Origin: Lunularia cruciata
Lineage: Eukaryota > Streptophyta > Marchantiopsida > Lunulariales > Lunulariaceae
Assembly (NCBI GenBank): GCA_948567375.1
Contig: OX419761.1
Coordinates: 53,756,501-53,820,500, forward strand
Reading direction: 5' to 3'
Length of the DNA: 64,000 bases
Part shown: positions 10,728-21,330 of the stretch, in pieces
Numbering within the stretch: position 1 is the first letter of the stretch
How the letters are laid out: the number at the start of each line of letters is the position of its first letter
Notes under the pieces: generated by a model
Seen by the model: the letters and a program-made list of their open reading frames with translations, nothing else
Databases searched by the model: none
What the model was told of the DNA's origin: nothing
Program-made: the position numbers and the translations under genes

Positions 10728-11405
10728 TTGGTTGACTCTAGAAGTTCAAAGAATTGCATGTCTATGCAAGTAGCAAAAGAATTGGGTATTCTTATCAAGC
10801 CAGTGATTGGAAGTAGTCTAATGATAGCGGATGATAGAAAGGGTTCTGCATTCCGCACCTCGCATCCTGTTACCTTCAAGATTGGGAAGGAGTATTTGGA
10901 ATGTATGAGGTTTGTAATGGCACCTCTACACTATGATATCATTCTAGGTCTACCTTGGCTTGAACCTCATAAGGTTCAATTTGATTGGACCCGACGCCAA
11001 ATTCAAGTACAACACCAAGGTAGGAATTTCCAATTAGGTTGTCTGGGACCTTTAAGTAAGACACCTAAGAATAGTCAGTCCCAAGATGAGAAGTTTTTTG
11101 AGAAGGTAGCCATAGAGCAAACCTTGAAGGGAGTGGAGTCCCAAGATGGGGAGTTTGCCAAGAAGGCAACTATGGAGCAAGCTTGGAAGAGAGATGAGTC
11201 CTTGGAAGGGAAGTTGGTTAGTAAAGCAGCCATAGAGCAAGCTTTGGAGGAAGATAAGTTTATATTTGCGGTGTGGATCAAGTCTATTGCACAAGAACAA
11301 TTGGAGGAGGGCCAAGAGCCTCATCAAGCAATGGTTGATTGGATAGTTCAAGAGTTTGTGGATGTGTTTCTGGATGATCTGCCAAAGGGATTACATTCCG
11401 ATTGA
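10728..11405 (+). pseudogene. retropepsin and linker of chromovirus
   Basis: Open for 225 codons. The aspartic protease is at the N-terminus: ILVDSRSSKNC, where the usual D-S/T-G triad reads D-S-R, so the catalytic Gly is replaced; the flap-distal motif DIILGLPWLEPH follows. The second half is a linker built of three degenerate repeats (KKVAIEQTLKGVESQDG, KKATMEQAWKRDESLEG, SKAAIEQALEEDKF) of about 28 residues. It then reaches the start of RT (VDVFLDDLPKGL). The D-S-R change should abolish protease activity. The homologous copy at 37506-37162 has D-F-G at the same place. Confidence 0.75.
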
Positions 11406-12680
11406 GGTATGCCCTTCAAGATCGAGTTATTGCTAGAGAGTACTCCAATGAGTAGACCGATCTATCAACTCTCACCAAAGGAGTTGGAGGAGTTGCAAAT
11501 AACACTTACAAAGTTTTTGGAGGACTTCATATAACATAGTACCTCTCCTTGGGGAGCACCGGTAGTATTTGTTCCAAAGAAGGATGGAGGGCTTCATTTT
11601 TGTATTGGTTACCGTGGGCTCAATAAGCAAACCGTGAAGAATGCATATCCCTTGCCTCGGATCGATGACTTGCTTGATCAACTAAGTGGAGCATGTTACT
11701 TTTCCAAGTTGGATCTTTGCAGCGGCTATTGGCAAATTCCTATTGATAGAGAGGATGTGCAAAAGACTACCTTTTGTACAAGGTATAGGTATTTTGAGTG
11801 GAGAGTCCTACCTTTCAGACTCACTAATGCTCCAGTAGTCTTCATGGATCAGATGCATTGGGTGTTGGATGGACTATTGGATTGGTCCGTGGTGGTGTTC
11901 TTGGATGATATCTTAATTTATAGTAAGATAGAGGTAGAACACGTGAATCATGTGCAAGAAGTCCTAAGACACCTACAACAATAGAAACTTTACTTTAAGA
12001 AGTCAAAGTGTGCCTTTTGGCAAAAGGAGGTTACCTTCTTGGGTCATAAGATCTCATCAGAGGGAATCAAGATGGAAGAAGAGAAAATCAAGGCCATTGC
12101 TGATTGGCCTACCCCAAAAGATACTACAAAAGTATGGGCATTCAATGGATTGGCCAGTTTTTACCAACGGTTAATCCATTATTATGCTCTTGTGGTTGCA
12201 CCATTGACTGACCTCTTGGGAAAGAACTTGAGCTTCCAATGGACCACCAAGCATGAAGAAGCATTCTAGAAGTTAAAGCATATGGTCTTCAAGACCCATT
12301 CTTCAACCATATGATCCTCAACTACCTTATATGGTTGATTTTGATGCTTCTAACTTTGCAATTGGAGCCGTGTTGCAACAAGAATTCCCAGATGGATTCC
12401 ATCCCATTGCCTTTGTGTCTTTCCGACTCAATATTGCTGAACAAAACTACTCTACTTGAGATCAAGAACAACTTGCAATGGTATATGCCACCAAGGTATG
12501 GAGGCATTACCTCTTGGGGAAACAAGTGATCACAAACCATTGTTGCAGACCTTACACTTGGAACACATGAAGAGTTGGCATCATCAATAGGAGGAACAAC
12601 TCCAACTATATGATATCAAACTTGAGTACAAACCAGGTTGGTTCCATGTCATCCCTGATGCTTTATCACGATGACTTGAT
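11406..12680 (+). pseudogene. reverse transcriptase and RNase H of chromovirus
   Basis: RT fingers and palm: the [20 protein letters not shown] region, [27 protein letters not shown] and the catalytic [11 protein letters not shown] (near 11895-11930). The connection domain follows with GHKISSEGIKMEEEK and FNGLASFYQRLI. RNase H begins with the catalytic VDFDASNFAIGAVLQQ (near 12335) in a different frame and ends at the IPDALSR-like remnant near 12650. Stops at several sites (for example after LRHLQQ at 11984) make it non-functional. Confidence 0.85.
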
Positions 12681-13870
12681 TTGAAGTCTTTTCCTCTCAT
12701 CATAGTGGCAATTTCAACAATGTTAGTTGACTCCAAGGTCCAAAATGAGTTTCAGTTAGCTCTACACCAAGATCCATTCTTCCAAATAGTACATGGTTGC
12801 CTTATGGCATGCGGTAAGGAATACAACACCTTCTCCATCAAGGAGGGCCTTTTATTCCATGAGGACCGGATCTATGTTTTAGCTAAAGGTGATCTTTGAC
12901 TTGTGCACCTTCAAGAAGCCCATGATTTACCCATTGCTTGTCACATGGGTGTGGACAAGACCTTGGGTACCCTCTAACGTCAATGGTGGTGGCTCAACAT
13001 GACACGAGATGTTTGAGAATTTGTCCGATTGTGTGAGAGCTGCCAATGTAACAAGGCCAGCAACCAGAAGCCGAGTGGACTCCTTCAACCACTCACTGTT
13101 CCATCCGCTTGCTGGGAGCATGTGAGCTTGGATTTCATCACATCCTTGCCAAAGACAAAACAAGGACACACTGCAATAGTGGTGTTTGTGGATAAGCTTA
13201 GAAAGAAAATCCACTTAGCACCAACCTATGAGACCATGGATGCTCTAACCTTAGCGCAAATCTACTTCGACAATGTCTTCAAGCATCATGGGATGCCATG
13301 TGTACTCATCTCTGACCATGATCTTCAATTTACCATGAAGTTTTGGCAAGCACTCTTCCAGATACTTGGCACCAAGTTTACTTTGTCCACGGCCTATCAA
13401 ACTAATGGACAAACCAAATGTGCAAATCGTACATTGGAGGATATGTTGCGTGCCTTTGTCAATGTCCACCATACCAATTGGGATGAATGTCTTGCAGCTG
13501 CAGAATTTGCCTACAACAAGTCCAAACATGCAAGCACCAAATTTTCTCCTTTCTTTCTCAATTTTGGCCAAGATCCGCTTGTTCCAGATTCCCTTCTTGC
13601 TCCCCCTCCATCTCAGGTTCCTCATACTTCCACATTCTTGACCATTATATCCCAATCTCTCCAACAAGCCAAGTCTCACCTCCTTGTTGCTCAGAATTGC
13701 CTAAAAAAATATCTGACCACCATTGTCGTGATCTCACCTTTGAAGTCGGTGATATAGTCATGCTATCCTCTAGTAACCTCCCTCTCCCACTTGATACCCA
13801 AGTTCATAAACTCACACCTAATTGGATAGGACCCTTTGATATCACCCAAATTCTCTCTCTTGTTGCTTAT
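12681..13870 (+). pseudogene. integrase of chromovirus
   Basis: HHCC domain: ACHMGVDKTLGT then LCESCQC. The catalytic core is in the ORF 13029-13757 with SLDFITSLPK, LISDHDLQFTMKFW and the Glu-bearing ANRTLEDMLRAF. Conserved C-terminal blocks AEFAYNKSKHAST and PFFLNFGQDPLVP are present. Stops in the HHCC part and a frameshift near 13700 interrupt it. Confidence 0.85.
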
Positions 13871-13879
13871 TGACTTGCC

Positions 13880-14200
13880 TTGCCTTGTCACATGCGTATC
13901 TATCATGTCTTTCATGTTTCCAAGTTGAAACCCTTTGTTCCTTACCCCTCTTCCTTTTACTCTCAAGTCCAACCTCCCCCTCTTCTTGTCCCTATCAATG
14001 ATCATGAGGAGTACAAAGTTGATTGTACCCTTGCATGTTGCCATATTCAACAAGGCCGTCGCCAACATACGGAGTACAAGGTCCTTTGGAAAGGGTATCT
14101 TCTTCATGATGCCACATGGGAACCTCTTTCTCACCTCCAGAATGCACATATGGCCATCTTGGAATTTGATGCTTCACTGACAACAAGGACATCACCAACT
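13880..14200 (+). pseudogene. C-terminal chromodomain of chromovirus
   Basis: Starts RIYHVFHVSKLKPFVP, the usual integrase end, and then the chromodomain EYKVDCTLACCHIQQG with EYKVLWKGYLLHDATWEP and SHLQNAHMAI. Chromodomains of this class bind histone marks and can steer integration. It remains open from 13880 past the 3' LTR start. Homologues are at 34511-34230 (minus) and 47704-47985 (plus). Confidence 0.85.
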
Positions 14201-14641
14201 AGCGGTGGGGGAATATGTAATAATATGGAGTTTAACAACAAAGTTAGTCGGGCTTACAAAGTAGCACATAAGACAAATTAACCCAGAATATTCTGGAAGT
14301 ATCTAGGAAGCTTCTTGGGAAGCTTCTCAGCTAGCTTAGCTTGCACCTCAAGTAAGTAGCTTCTAGAAGGAAGCTCCTAGAAGCTTCCAACTAGCTTAGC
14401 TTGCACGTCAAGTAGGCGGCTTCTAGAAAGAAGCTTCTTGAGAAGCTTCCCAGTTAACTTGGCTTGCACTCTAAGAAAGCGGCTTGAAGAAGCTTCTTGA
14501 GAAGCTTCCCAAGGGCCTTGTATGCTACCTATAAATACCAAAGCCAAAGCTCATGCTAGGCATTTAGAGTTTTCCCACATTCAAGTGTCCCAATGTGAGT
14601 TTCCATTTTCCTATTTCTCTCCTTGGTCTTGGTCTTTTATA
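14201..14641 (+). repeat. polypurine tract and 3' LTR of chromovirus
   Basis: Purine tract AGCGGTGGGGGAATA directly precedes the LTR (14216-14641), which starts TGTAATAATATGG and ends TTTTATA, the terminal CA having become TA. It is followed by the ACCAA target duplication. It shares the hairpin-rich U3 module of the 5' LTR. Confidence 0.9.
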
Positions 14642-14646
14642 ACCAA

Positions 14647-16345
14647 TGTGAAGATAGTCCATCACTAAGACATCATCATGAAGGTCTCATTGAACTGTGC
14701 TAATATCTTCACTCTCTAGATCTATGACCTCAATAACTCCACCTGTATGTGTTGAGAGAGATACCACCAAAGCCTCAAAAAATATACAAAGAAAGGCCAA
14801 TGCATGCCAATATGGCACCATCTCCTCATTTGTCTCACCATGCCAACATGCTCCAATCTGATCCTATTGGTTGGGACATATGTTTCTACTCAACCCATCT
14901 GCAACATGGTTCACCACTCCTGGTCTGTGAACAACCATGAAATCATACTCTTGTAAAATTAGAGCCCATCGTGCAATCTTCCCTGAAAGCTTGTCAGACT
15001 CCATCAACCACTTCAGTGGCTGATGATCAGTGATGAGAGTGAAGGGGTTACCAAATAGGTAATATTGGAAATGTGCGACTAGCCAAACTATTGCCAAGCA
15101 CTCTCCCTCATATGAACTATACTTCACCTCCACTGAATTGTTGGAGCGACTAGCATAGGCCACCACAAACTCCTTCCCCTCATCATCATGTTGGGTGAGT
15201 ATTTTTCCAAGCCCCAACATACTCCAATCAGTATGAACCTGAAATGGTTGTCCTCTTATTGGTCTCTCAAAATAGAAGCAGATGTCAACCTCGCCTTGAA
15301 CTCTACAAAAGCTCTCTCTTGCTCATCTCCCCAACACCACTCCTATGTAAGCTTGGTTAGCTTTTTCAAGGCCTTGGCAATGGCACTAAATCCTCTAGCA
15401 TAACGGCAATAGAATTTTTCCAACCCAAGGAATGCTTGCACTCTACTCACATCCGTAGGTCAAGGAATATGTGCAATAGCCTCCACCTTGGTCTATTGAA
15501 CACCAAGTCTTCCAGGGTAGATAGTGTGACCCAAATACTCAACCTGCTCATGGAAGAACTTACACTTCTTAGGATGTAATTTGAGTCCATGAGATCTCAA
15601 CCTCTCAAACACCTCCAACATTGTCTCTCATGCTCCTCCATAGTAGTGCTATAGACTAAAATGTCATCAATATAGCACCAAGAAAAATCCAATCTAGCTA
15701 GGACCCTATCCATGACCCTCTGAAATTCAGCAGGAGCATTCTTTAACCCAAATGGTAAGAACCTCCATTGATATAACACATCCTTGCCGTAAGGATCAAT
15801 AGCCCAAAATTTTGTCTTGGACTTATCCTCCTCCTTGATTGGCAACTGATGATATCCCGCTTAAAGATACAAAGTATTGAAGACCTTTGCATGCCCAATT
15901 GCATCAAAAATCTCCTTTGGTGTAGGCATGGTATAGCAATCAGCCCTAGTCTATCGGTTGATAGGACGATTATCTCCACACATCTGCCTATTTGTGTAGT
16001 TGCTATGCATATCCTTCTTAGCTGGCATCATTGTTGTTGATGCATACTCTCCATGTGAAATCTCCACCCAAACCATCCTCAAAATGATCTCTACTCTGAC
16101 TCTAAATCAATGTCCTCTCCATGTAACTATAACAATAAGGAAGTCAGAAAATTGGTGTATCGCTAATCTGCACAATCCGTATACCAAGTCCTTTTAGGGC
16201 ACCCAAATCCTTCATATTGAAGGCAAAACAATTGGTGTAGCTCCTCAAGAACCTCCAAACTCTCCATCTTTCCTCTCTAGTAAGCTTGGGTCCAAGATCT
16301 GGCTCCCAAGTATCCTCTGTAATTGTTGCAAGAGTGGGAGATGTA
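14647..16345 (-). pseudogene. RT and RNase H of the methyltransferase element
   Basis: Minus-strand pol. The RT part runs leftward from about 16345: MCGDNRPINR, YHQLPIKEEDKSKTKFW, QWRFLPFGLKNAPAEF and the catalytic CYIDDILVYS (near 15660). RNase H follows with FVVAYASRSNNSVEVKYSSY, TLITDHQPLKWLMES and GVVNHVADGLSRN, open from 15220 to 14864. Stops and frameshifts separate the RT blocks. The sequence differs clearly from the chromoviruses nearby and belongs to another gypsy lineage. It is cut from its integrase by the 9012-14641 insertion. Confidence 0.85.
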
Positions 16346-16352
16346 CTGACTA

Positions 16353-17279
16353 CTACTCCATTGGGCCCTTGGGAGCAATAGTGTCATGCCCTTGACCACT
16401 AGAGGTTCTAATCTTTGTGTGAAAAACTCCCTCCACTCTGGCTGCAAGCTCCACACGTCCTCTAGCTGCATCCCAATTGGACCAAGGGTGTAATCCAAGT
16501 AGCCCACGCTCACTTGGATGGACTCCAAGTAGACCACTCTCCCTAATAGCTACTGGTTGTATCCCAAGAATACCATTTCCACTCAATCCATCGGCCCCAG
16601 CATGTGCTTGAATCATCTCAATAGGCACATGGCTCACAAGTGTCCAAGTGGTGATGCCTATCAAGTGCATCTTACGCTGCTCTGCCAAACCAAGGCTCAC
16701 AATCCAAGTCAAATAGTTCAGGTCCATAGCCTGACCTAACACTTGATGCTTGGATACCTCTGATGCTATTGGAACAATGGTAATACAAGTGCAAAAACCC
16801 ATCACCTGCTCTCTCATTGGTGTTGGGCTCCACCAACTGTTGTAATTGTGAGTCCCAAACAAGTCCAAGTACTCTCTCTCAAAAAGCATGAGAGCTTGGG
16901 AAACTCATAAGTGTGGGAAAAGTAGCTCTATGCTATCCAACTAGGTTTACCATTGCCATAGGTGACCTATCAACCACTACCACCATTTGAGACTAACGCC
17001 CCACATCCAAGGTGTCATCAACAAGGATGTGGTCTAGTCATTGAATCCCATCATACACATGTTGTAAAACCTCTCTAGGTAAGAGGTTCATCTACCAAAG
17101 ACAAAGATGATGACTGTGATTCCACTTTGGCTGCGTCCAACTATACAGTAGGTCCCATCCAAGAATGGACTTGATGTGTACTTGCCACCACTTTGGTGCA
17201 ATAATCACCCATCAAACGAATATTCTCTAAAAGGTAAGCTAGAGAAACAAACTGATGAACTTGGAGATGTCATAGTATT
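16353..17279 (-). pseudogene. C5 cytosine methyltransferase domain, C-terminal half
   Basis: Continues the methyltransferase begun at 21330-20963. Motif VI-type LLENIRLMGD (near 17205-17237) corresponds to the ENV motif. A following MGPTV then LDAAKVESQ block matches the region after it. Motifs IX-X appear as MREQVMGFCTCITIVP and VLGQAMDLNYLTWIVSLGL (16790-16700), the latter being the C-terminal motif that packs on the SAM pocket. The downstream tail contains a short internal repeat (GLLGVHPSERGLLGLHPW). The first portion has several stops; the last 178 codons (16889-16353) are open. RT follows after this tail. Confidence 0.75.
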
Positions 17280-17658
17280 TGTGGTACCCACATTTTTTTA
17301 TGGTTAGTAGTGTTTAAGAGATGAAGTAAGCATGGAAAAGTTGAATTGCAGACAAAGAAGGAGCGCAAGTAACTTCGGAGGAAAGCCAAAGAAGCTGACA
17401 TCAGATCCGATGATGGAGGTACTCGGAAGAAGAGTACGCCGGAAACATGCCAAAGATCATCGTCTTTGGGTTGGAAGACGTAGGAAAGATGAAGACCGTT
17501 TAACAACCTCTGTATGTGGCAAGAAAGTATATTTCAAGAAACGGCAGGGGTAGAATAAGCATGTCTTGACAGTGACCAGGAGTGCATGCAAAAGAGAGAA
17601 ATTCATAGATGAAATCGACTGAAGAATGACTACAATTTGGGGCACTATAAAATTGTGA

Positions 17659-20166
17659 TTGCGCAGGGGGAAGTTGAATTTGTTGAGTAAATTTCCAATT
17701 CCTTTGAGTAGTCTTCCTGCAGGAATGCGTGTCCGGAAGCCCGTCGAGAGTGAGATTTTCCAAAACCCTGAGGGAGTTAGAATGTCTCGTCCAGGAGAGG
17801 GTCTTGTTTTCCAACAGCGTAGAACGAGAGAACAAATTATGGCAAAGAAGGTGGCCAACGCGCTGGTGGTGAGAGGTTTTGCAATCCAAAGAGTAGATGT
17901 AGTAGCAAGGATCAAAGTCTTGGTAAGGCTTCATATCACATTTTTAGCATGGAATTGGAATTTCAGTTTCCCGGGAGTAATGGCAGAAATTGCTGCCAGT
18001 AATTGTGAGGAGGGTCCCAAGGTAGAGGGGAAGAGAGGCAATCCGGCTCAATGGACTAAGTCGGATTGGAAATTAGTATTGGGGAGAGAAGCAAGAGAAC
18101 CGACGGGGAACACCTTCTATCGGAAGTGTGATGCTGCAGAGGAGACAGGTTCCAATTTGTTTTTTGCTCCAAGAACTACGAATGGTTACAAGGTGGACTC
18201 CTATCGGGACCCGATCCGAAGAAGTATCGTGGGGGCAATGATGGCCATGTTCAAGCCAGAATGCACGACGTACGTAACCATGCAGCAGGCAGTCTTCTTC
18301 CATCAGATGTTTGCAGGAGTTCTAGTAAATTGGGTGAGGTGCTTCCATCATCGCACAAGGCAGATGGTTGTGAATTGGCAAATAGGCTCGCCACCGCATT
18401 ATTTTGCACCATTCATGGCTCATTTTTACTTCGGGCTGAACTTGCTGTCCAAAGACAAGCGTCATTGTATGGTCTCGCACATGCACCCTGATTTGAGACA
18501 AGAAGCAGACGAAGAGGAGCATCAGTATATGCTGCATTTGCAAGCGAATGACGAATACTTTGCAAGGACGGGACAGTGGAAAATCAAAGATGTTACCAGT
18601 CCAAAGACAAAGAAGCAAAGTAAACCTGGAGAAGCCAAATCATCACCCATCCAACGCAAGACTCGGAGGCTGATGTTGAAGACCTCTAAAATTGTAAGAG
18701 AGGCATCATCGGGATCGGAGTCGGATGAAGAAACTGAGTCACAGGGAGACTCTGAAGAAGAAGAGCTCACATTGAAAAGTGAGGAGTCTGGGAGAAAAAG
18801 TGAGGGAGAGCTAGAAGTCCAACAATTAGTGGTAGTAAGTGAGGCTGGCAAGGCGATGATGGAGAACAAGCCAAGACCCAAAGCGAAGGAGGAGTATCCC
18901 ACGGGGCCGAGTTCAAGAGGCCAAGACGAAGACAGTGCCGACACGCTGAAGATACAAAGATTGCAACTTCGGATGAAGGGGCCGATGATGCAGGAGAAGA
19001 CTTCAGACGAAGGTGGCAATGATGAAGAAGAAAACTTCGGCGGGATAACATATTTGACAAAGGTGGTCACACCATTGCTCGAGTTGTTGAAAGAACATCA
19101 GAGAGGAATTGCCCAAGATCAAAGGAAGGGGATGAATGAGTTGCAGGTGGTCAAGCATCTGTTGAGTGAAGTGAAGGGGTTGTAGGAGCAACAAGTCCAA
19201 AGAAATGAAGAAATTGAAGAACTTCAGAGGGAGGAAGTCTTGCAGAAGAAGACTTTCAAGATGTTACAAGAGAGCTGCGAAGAAAAAGCAAAGGAATTGC
19301 TGAGGCAAGTTGGAGAAATCACGGAACAGGCAATGTGGCTCAACAAGATGAAGGAGGAAGTGAGTGATGTGCACGTCAAGAATGTCCATTTTAAGGCGAT
19401 GAACATCGTAATGGAGCAGGAGTGGACAGCTTGAAGAAGAGTGCCGCAGCAAAGGATCAAGCATGGCATCCGAGAATTGGCATCCAGGCAAGAAGAAGAA
19501 GAGCGTTTGCGAGAACTTGTTAAGAGCGCAGAACAGTAGAGTATGCAATATGCAGAGGAGAAGAAGATGCTCGCTGCAAAATACAAAGACGAGTTGCAGA
19601 TGTATCGGGAGGAGTTGAAGGTAGAACGTTCTTGAGGATATGCATCGGAATCAGTAGGAGACATTGCAGGGAAATTACAAGCAATCTTAAGCACGGAGGC
19701 TGAATGGAGATTGGAGGAAGCCCGCCTACATGAGTTGAAGTTGCTTGTGCAGGAAACTCAGAAGCAAAGAGCCAAGGACGTAGACATGAACACCTTGCTA
19801 ATCCGGTTGAGAGAATGCGTAGATAGGAAAATGTTAGAAGTGAAAAAATAATGTTAGTCTTAGGTTGGATTTAGTCAATTCGGAGTTAGAGAAAATTTGA
19901 ACTAGTGTGATAGTGGAGAAGAAATCCGATGTCGCAGAAGTAGGAGTTCAAGTGTCATCGGACTTGAGGATTGATACGTTAGAGAAGAGTGGGTCAGAGA
20001 TAAGAATGTAGATGGATTACCCATGAGCTCAATTGGAGATTGTAGTGAAGAAGTTGTAGAATTAGTAAAGAAATTAGTAGAATCAGTCATACCCAAAGAA
20101 GGTGAAATAGTAATAAGATCATTGGGTTTGGAAGCCGATGAGGAGGTAGACATTGGATCGAGATAG
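17659..20166 (+). CDS. large acidic coiled-coil protein of unclassified element (damaged)
   Basis: The first 508 codons (17659-19185) are open. Residues 1-60 are basic (PVESEIFQNPEGVR, REQIMAKKVANAL). A compact conserved domain spans about 60-300, with FLAWNWNFSFPGVMAE, RGNPAQWTKSDWKLVLG, FHQMFAGVLVNWVRCFH, PHYFAPFMAHFYFGLNLL. Residues 330-430 are Ser/Glu/Lys-rich (SGSESDEETESQGDSEEEE). After residue 450 come leucine heptads (YLTKVVTPLLELLKEHQ). A TAG at 19183 interrupts the frame, where C4 has Gln; coiled coil continues to 19434 and beyond. The conserved last block ends VDIGSR at 20166, and the stop falls at the same place in all four copies. An upstream basic ORF (17332-17553) may belong to the N-terminus. 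No RT, integrase or transposase signature was recognised. Confidence 0.6.
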
Positions 20167-20962
20167 AAGTCAATTTTGAGATGGGAAAGTGCAGATATGA
20201 AGAGATAGACTGTCACTTAGGATCCATAGGTAGGAAGAGATGTTAGGAAGCGGTGCCTAGGTAGGCAAGCTGCCATTTGCTTCAGTATTTAAGTGGAGAA
20301 TTCGTAGTATAACGTTATTCAATATTCAAATTTCTGAAGATAGATAAAGCGAAGTGTTGTTCTCAGTACTCGTCGCTTAAGCTTAATTCCGATTGTCGAT
20401 TTTGTGTTTGTGTTTGTGAGTGTGTGGGGAATTCCGAAGAGCAAGTCAATGTGTCTGTGGATGTTGGAATCTATAGCCTTGATCTTCATTCTGTGTGTTT
20501 GATCCTGAGTGAAGTGCATCGGAGCAATGCCTTGACAGATCTGAGAGGAATTGTAGTGTTGTTAGTATTTTGCATTGGTGAGTGCAGTACGAAGTTGATG
20601 TGAAGCAATTTTGATCGAGGAAGTTGTGCCTTCAGTGGAGGGGTGGAACACAATTTTGAGGCAAAATTGGTCTTTGTAGTGAAGTGCCGTCTTTGGGAGA
20701 ATCTGAATCATCACAATCAAGAGTTGTTTGGACATAATTGACTATGTTGTGATTATATGTGTGTATTCATGACAAGTTGTAAAGATTGTGAGCTTGTTAC
20801 TCTCTTCTGGGTGTAGTTTCTACCTGAGAGATTAAAGAAGCCATCAAGAAGAACTGCCATTGTGAGTTTTGACTTTGTATTTGACCAATTTTGGGTAGTA
20901 TCTTTGTGGAACAAACTTTACTTACCCGATTACCGCAAAAGTGATATTTGCCGGGTTGTCAT
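20167..20962 (+). other. conserved non-coding tail of unclassified element C1
   Basis: About 800 bp after the last stop, alignable in all four copies. It includes a TTTAAG box with AAGATAGATAAAG, a TG-rich tract (GTGTTTGTGTTTGTGAGTG near 20403) and the terminal TTACCGCAAAAGTGATATTT before the end. No ORF is shared among copies here. Confidence 0.5.
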
Positions 20963-21330
20963 AGTATTTGTAACATCTCCCAAAACACACCAGAATGAGG
21001 ATCCTAAAGACCCAAACCTTGGCTAACACGTGTATGTCCTTGACATGGCCATCCCAAAATCACCACATGAATAGGCCTATGTTGCTCTAGATCATGCGCC
21101 CCTAGTAAGGAAATGTTTGCTGGTAGGGCCTTCTGGTAACCCTTGACTGTTGACATTTGTAATAACTCCAGATATCAATAGGCCAAGTGTGCCACATGAT
21201 GTAGAGAGACTCGCCTAGTAGTCTCATATTTCTCCACATACAAGTACCTCTAAACTCATATACCCGCCTATAGGACCGTAGCTAGTCCGGTGCTAATCCC
21301 ACCGAACAACTCCAATAGACATACTCCCTC
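20963..21330 (-). pseudogene. C5 cytosine methyltransferase domain, N-terminal half
   Basis: Motif I, the SAM-binding loop, reads ELFGGISTGLATVL (ending near 21265) and is followed by RYLYVEKYETTRRVSLHH. Motif IV with the catalytic Cys reads VILGWPCQGHTRVSQGLGL (near 21025-21060), so the Pro-Cys dipeptide is intact. GVFWEML comes next, and the frame is then cut by copy C1. Motif I and Pro-Cys of motif IV are the signatures of DNA (cytosine-5) methyltransferases. There are at least four in-frame stops, so no active enzyme is made. The piece continues at 17279. Confidence 0.8.

Larger units (their letters stand above)
9012..14641 (+). mobile_element. chromovirus (Ty3/gypsy), complete with both LTRs
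   Basis: LTRs of equal length (9012-9437 and 14216-14641, 426 bp), starting TGTAA and ending TACA or TATA, differ at roughly 30 sites, mostly transitions. The 5-bp target duplication is perfect: ACCAA at 9007-9011 and 14642-14646. A primer site TGGTATCAGAGCA (9439-9451) matches initiator Met tRNA, and the purine tract AGCGGTGGGGGAATA lies at 14201-14215. Gene order is gag, protease, RT, RNase H, integrase, chromodomain. In-frame stops in most domains mean it no longer moves by itself. It landed in the integrase-upstream region of the methyltransferase element. Confidence 0.92.
17280..20962 (+). mobile_element. unclassified 6-bp-TSD element, copy C1 (best preserved)
   Basis: Ends TGTGGTACCCACATTTTT and GCCGGGTTGTCAT, flanked by perfect AGTATT duplications (17274-17279 and 20963-20968), inserted into the methyltransferase frame. 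No LTRs, no poly-A tail, and only weak, imperfect inverted similarity of the ends (GTGGTACCC against GTGACAACCC in the family). It contains one long protein frame (17659-20166) and about 800 bp of conserved tail. Three other copies are in the window (4358-8067, 28002-29924, 39002-41760). The class is unresolved. Possibilities are a non-autonomous DNA transposon with a captured gene, or a very large solo LTR-like unit; TG at the start and CA near the end fit the second, the single variable base before the duplication does not. Confidence 0.85.

Noticed and set aside
13251-13679. 142-codon minus-strand ORF
   Set aside because: Shadow of the chromovirus integrase core on the opposite strand.
17500-17934. 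144- and 152-codon minus-strand ORFs overlapping 17457-17934
   Set aside because: Antisense to the start of the C1 protein; not conserved as protein in the other copies.
18522-19070. 182-codon Ser-rich minus-strand ORF
   Set aside because: Mirror image of the Glu/Ser-rich acidic region of the C1 protein; such composition readily gives long antisense frames.
17280-20962. Unclassified element as an ordinary LTR retrotransposon
   Set aside because: No direct terminal repeats, primer site, purine tract or pol domains within it. A giant solo LTR is not excluded but there is no paired copy here.
17280-20962. Unclassified element as Mutator-like (9-bp duplication)
   Set aside because: C1 alone can be read with a 9-bp repeat, but C2 and C3 fit only 6 bp, and long terminal inverted repeats are absent.
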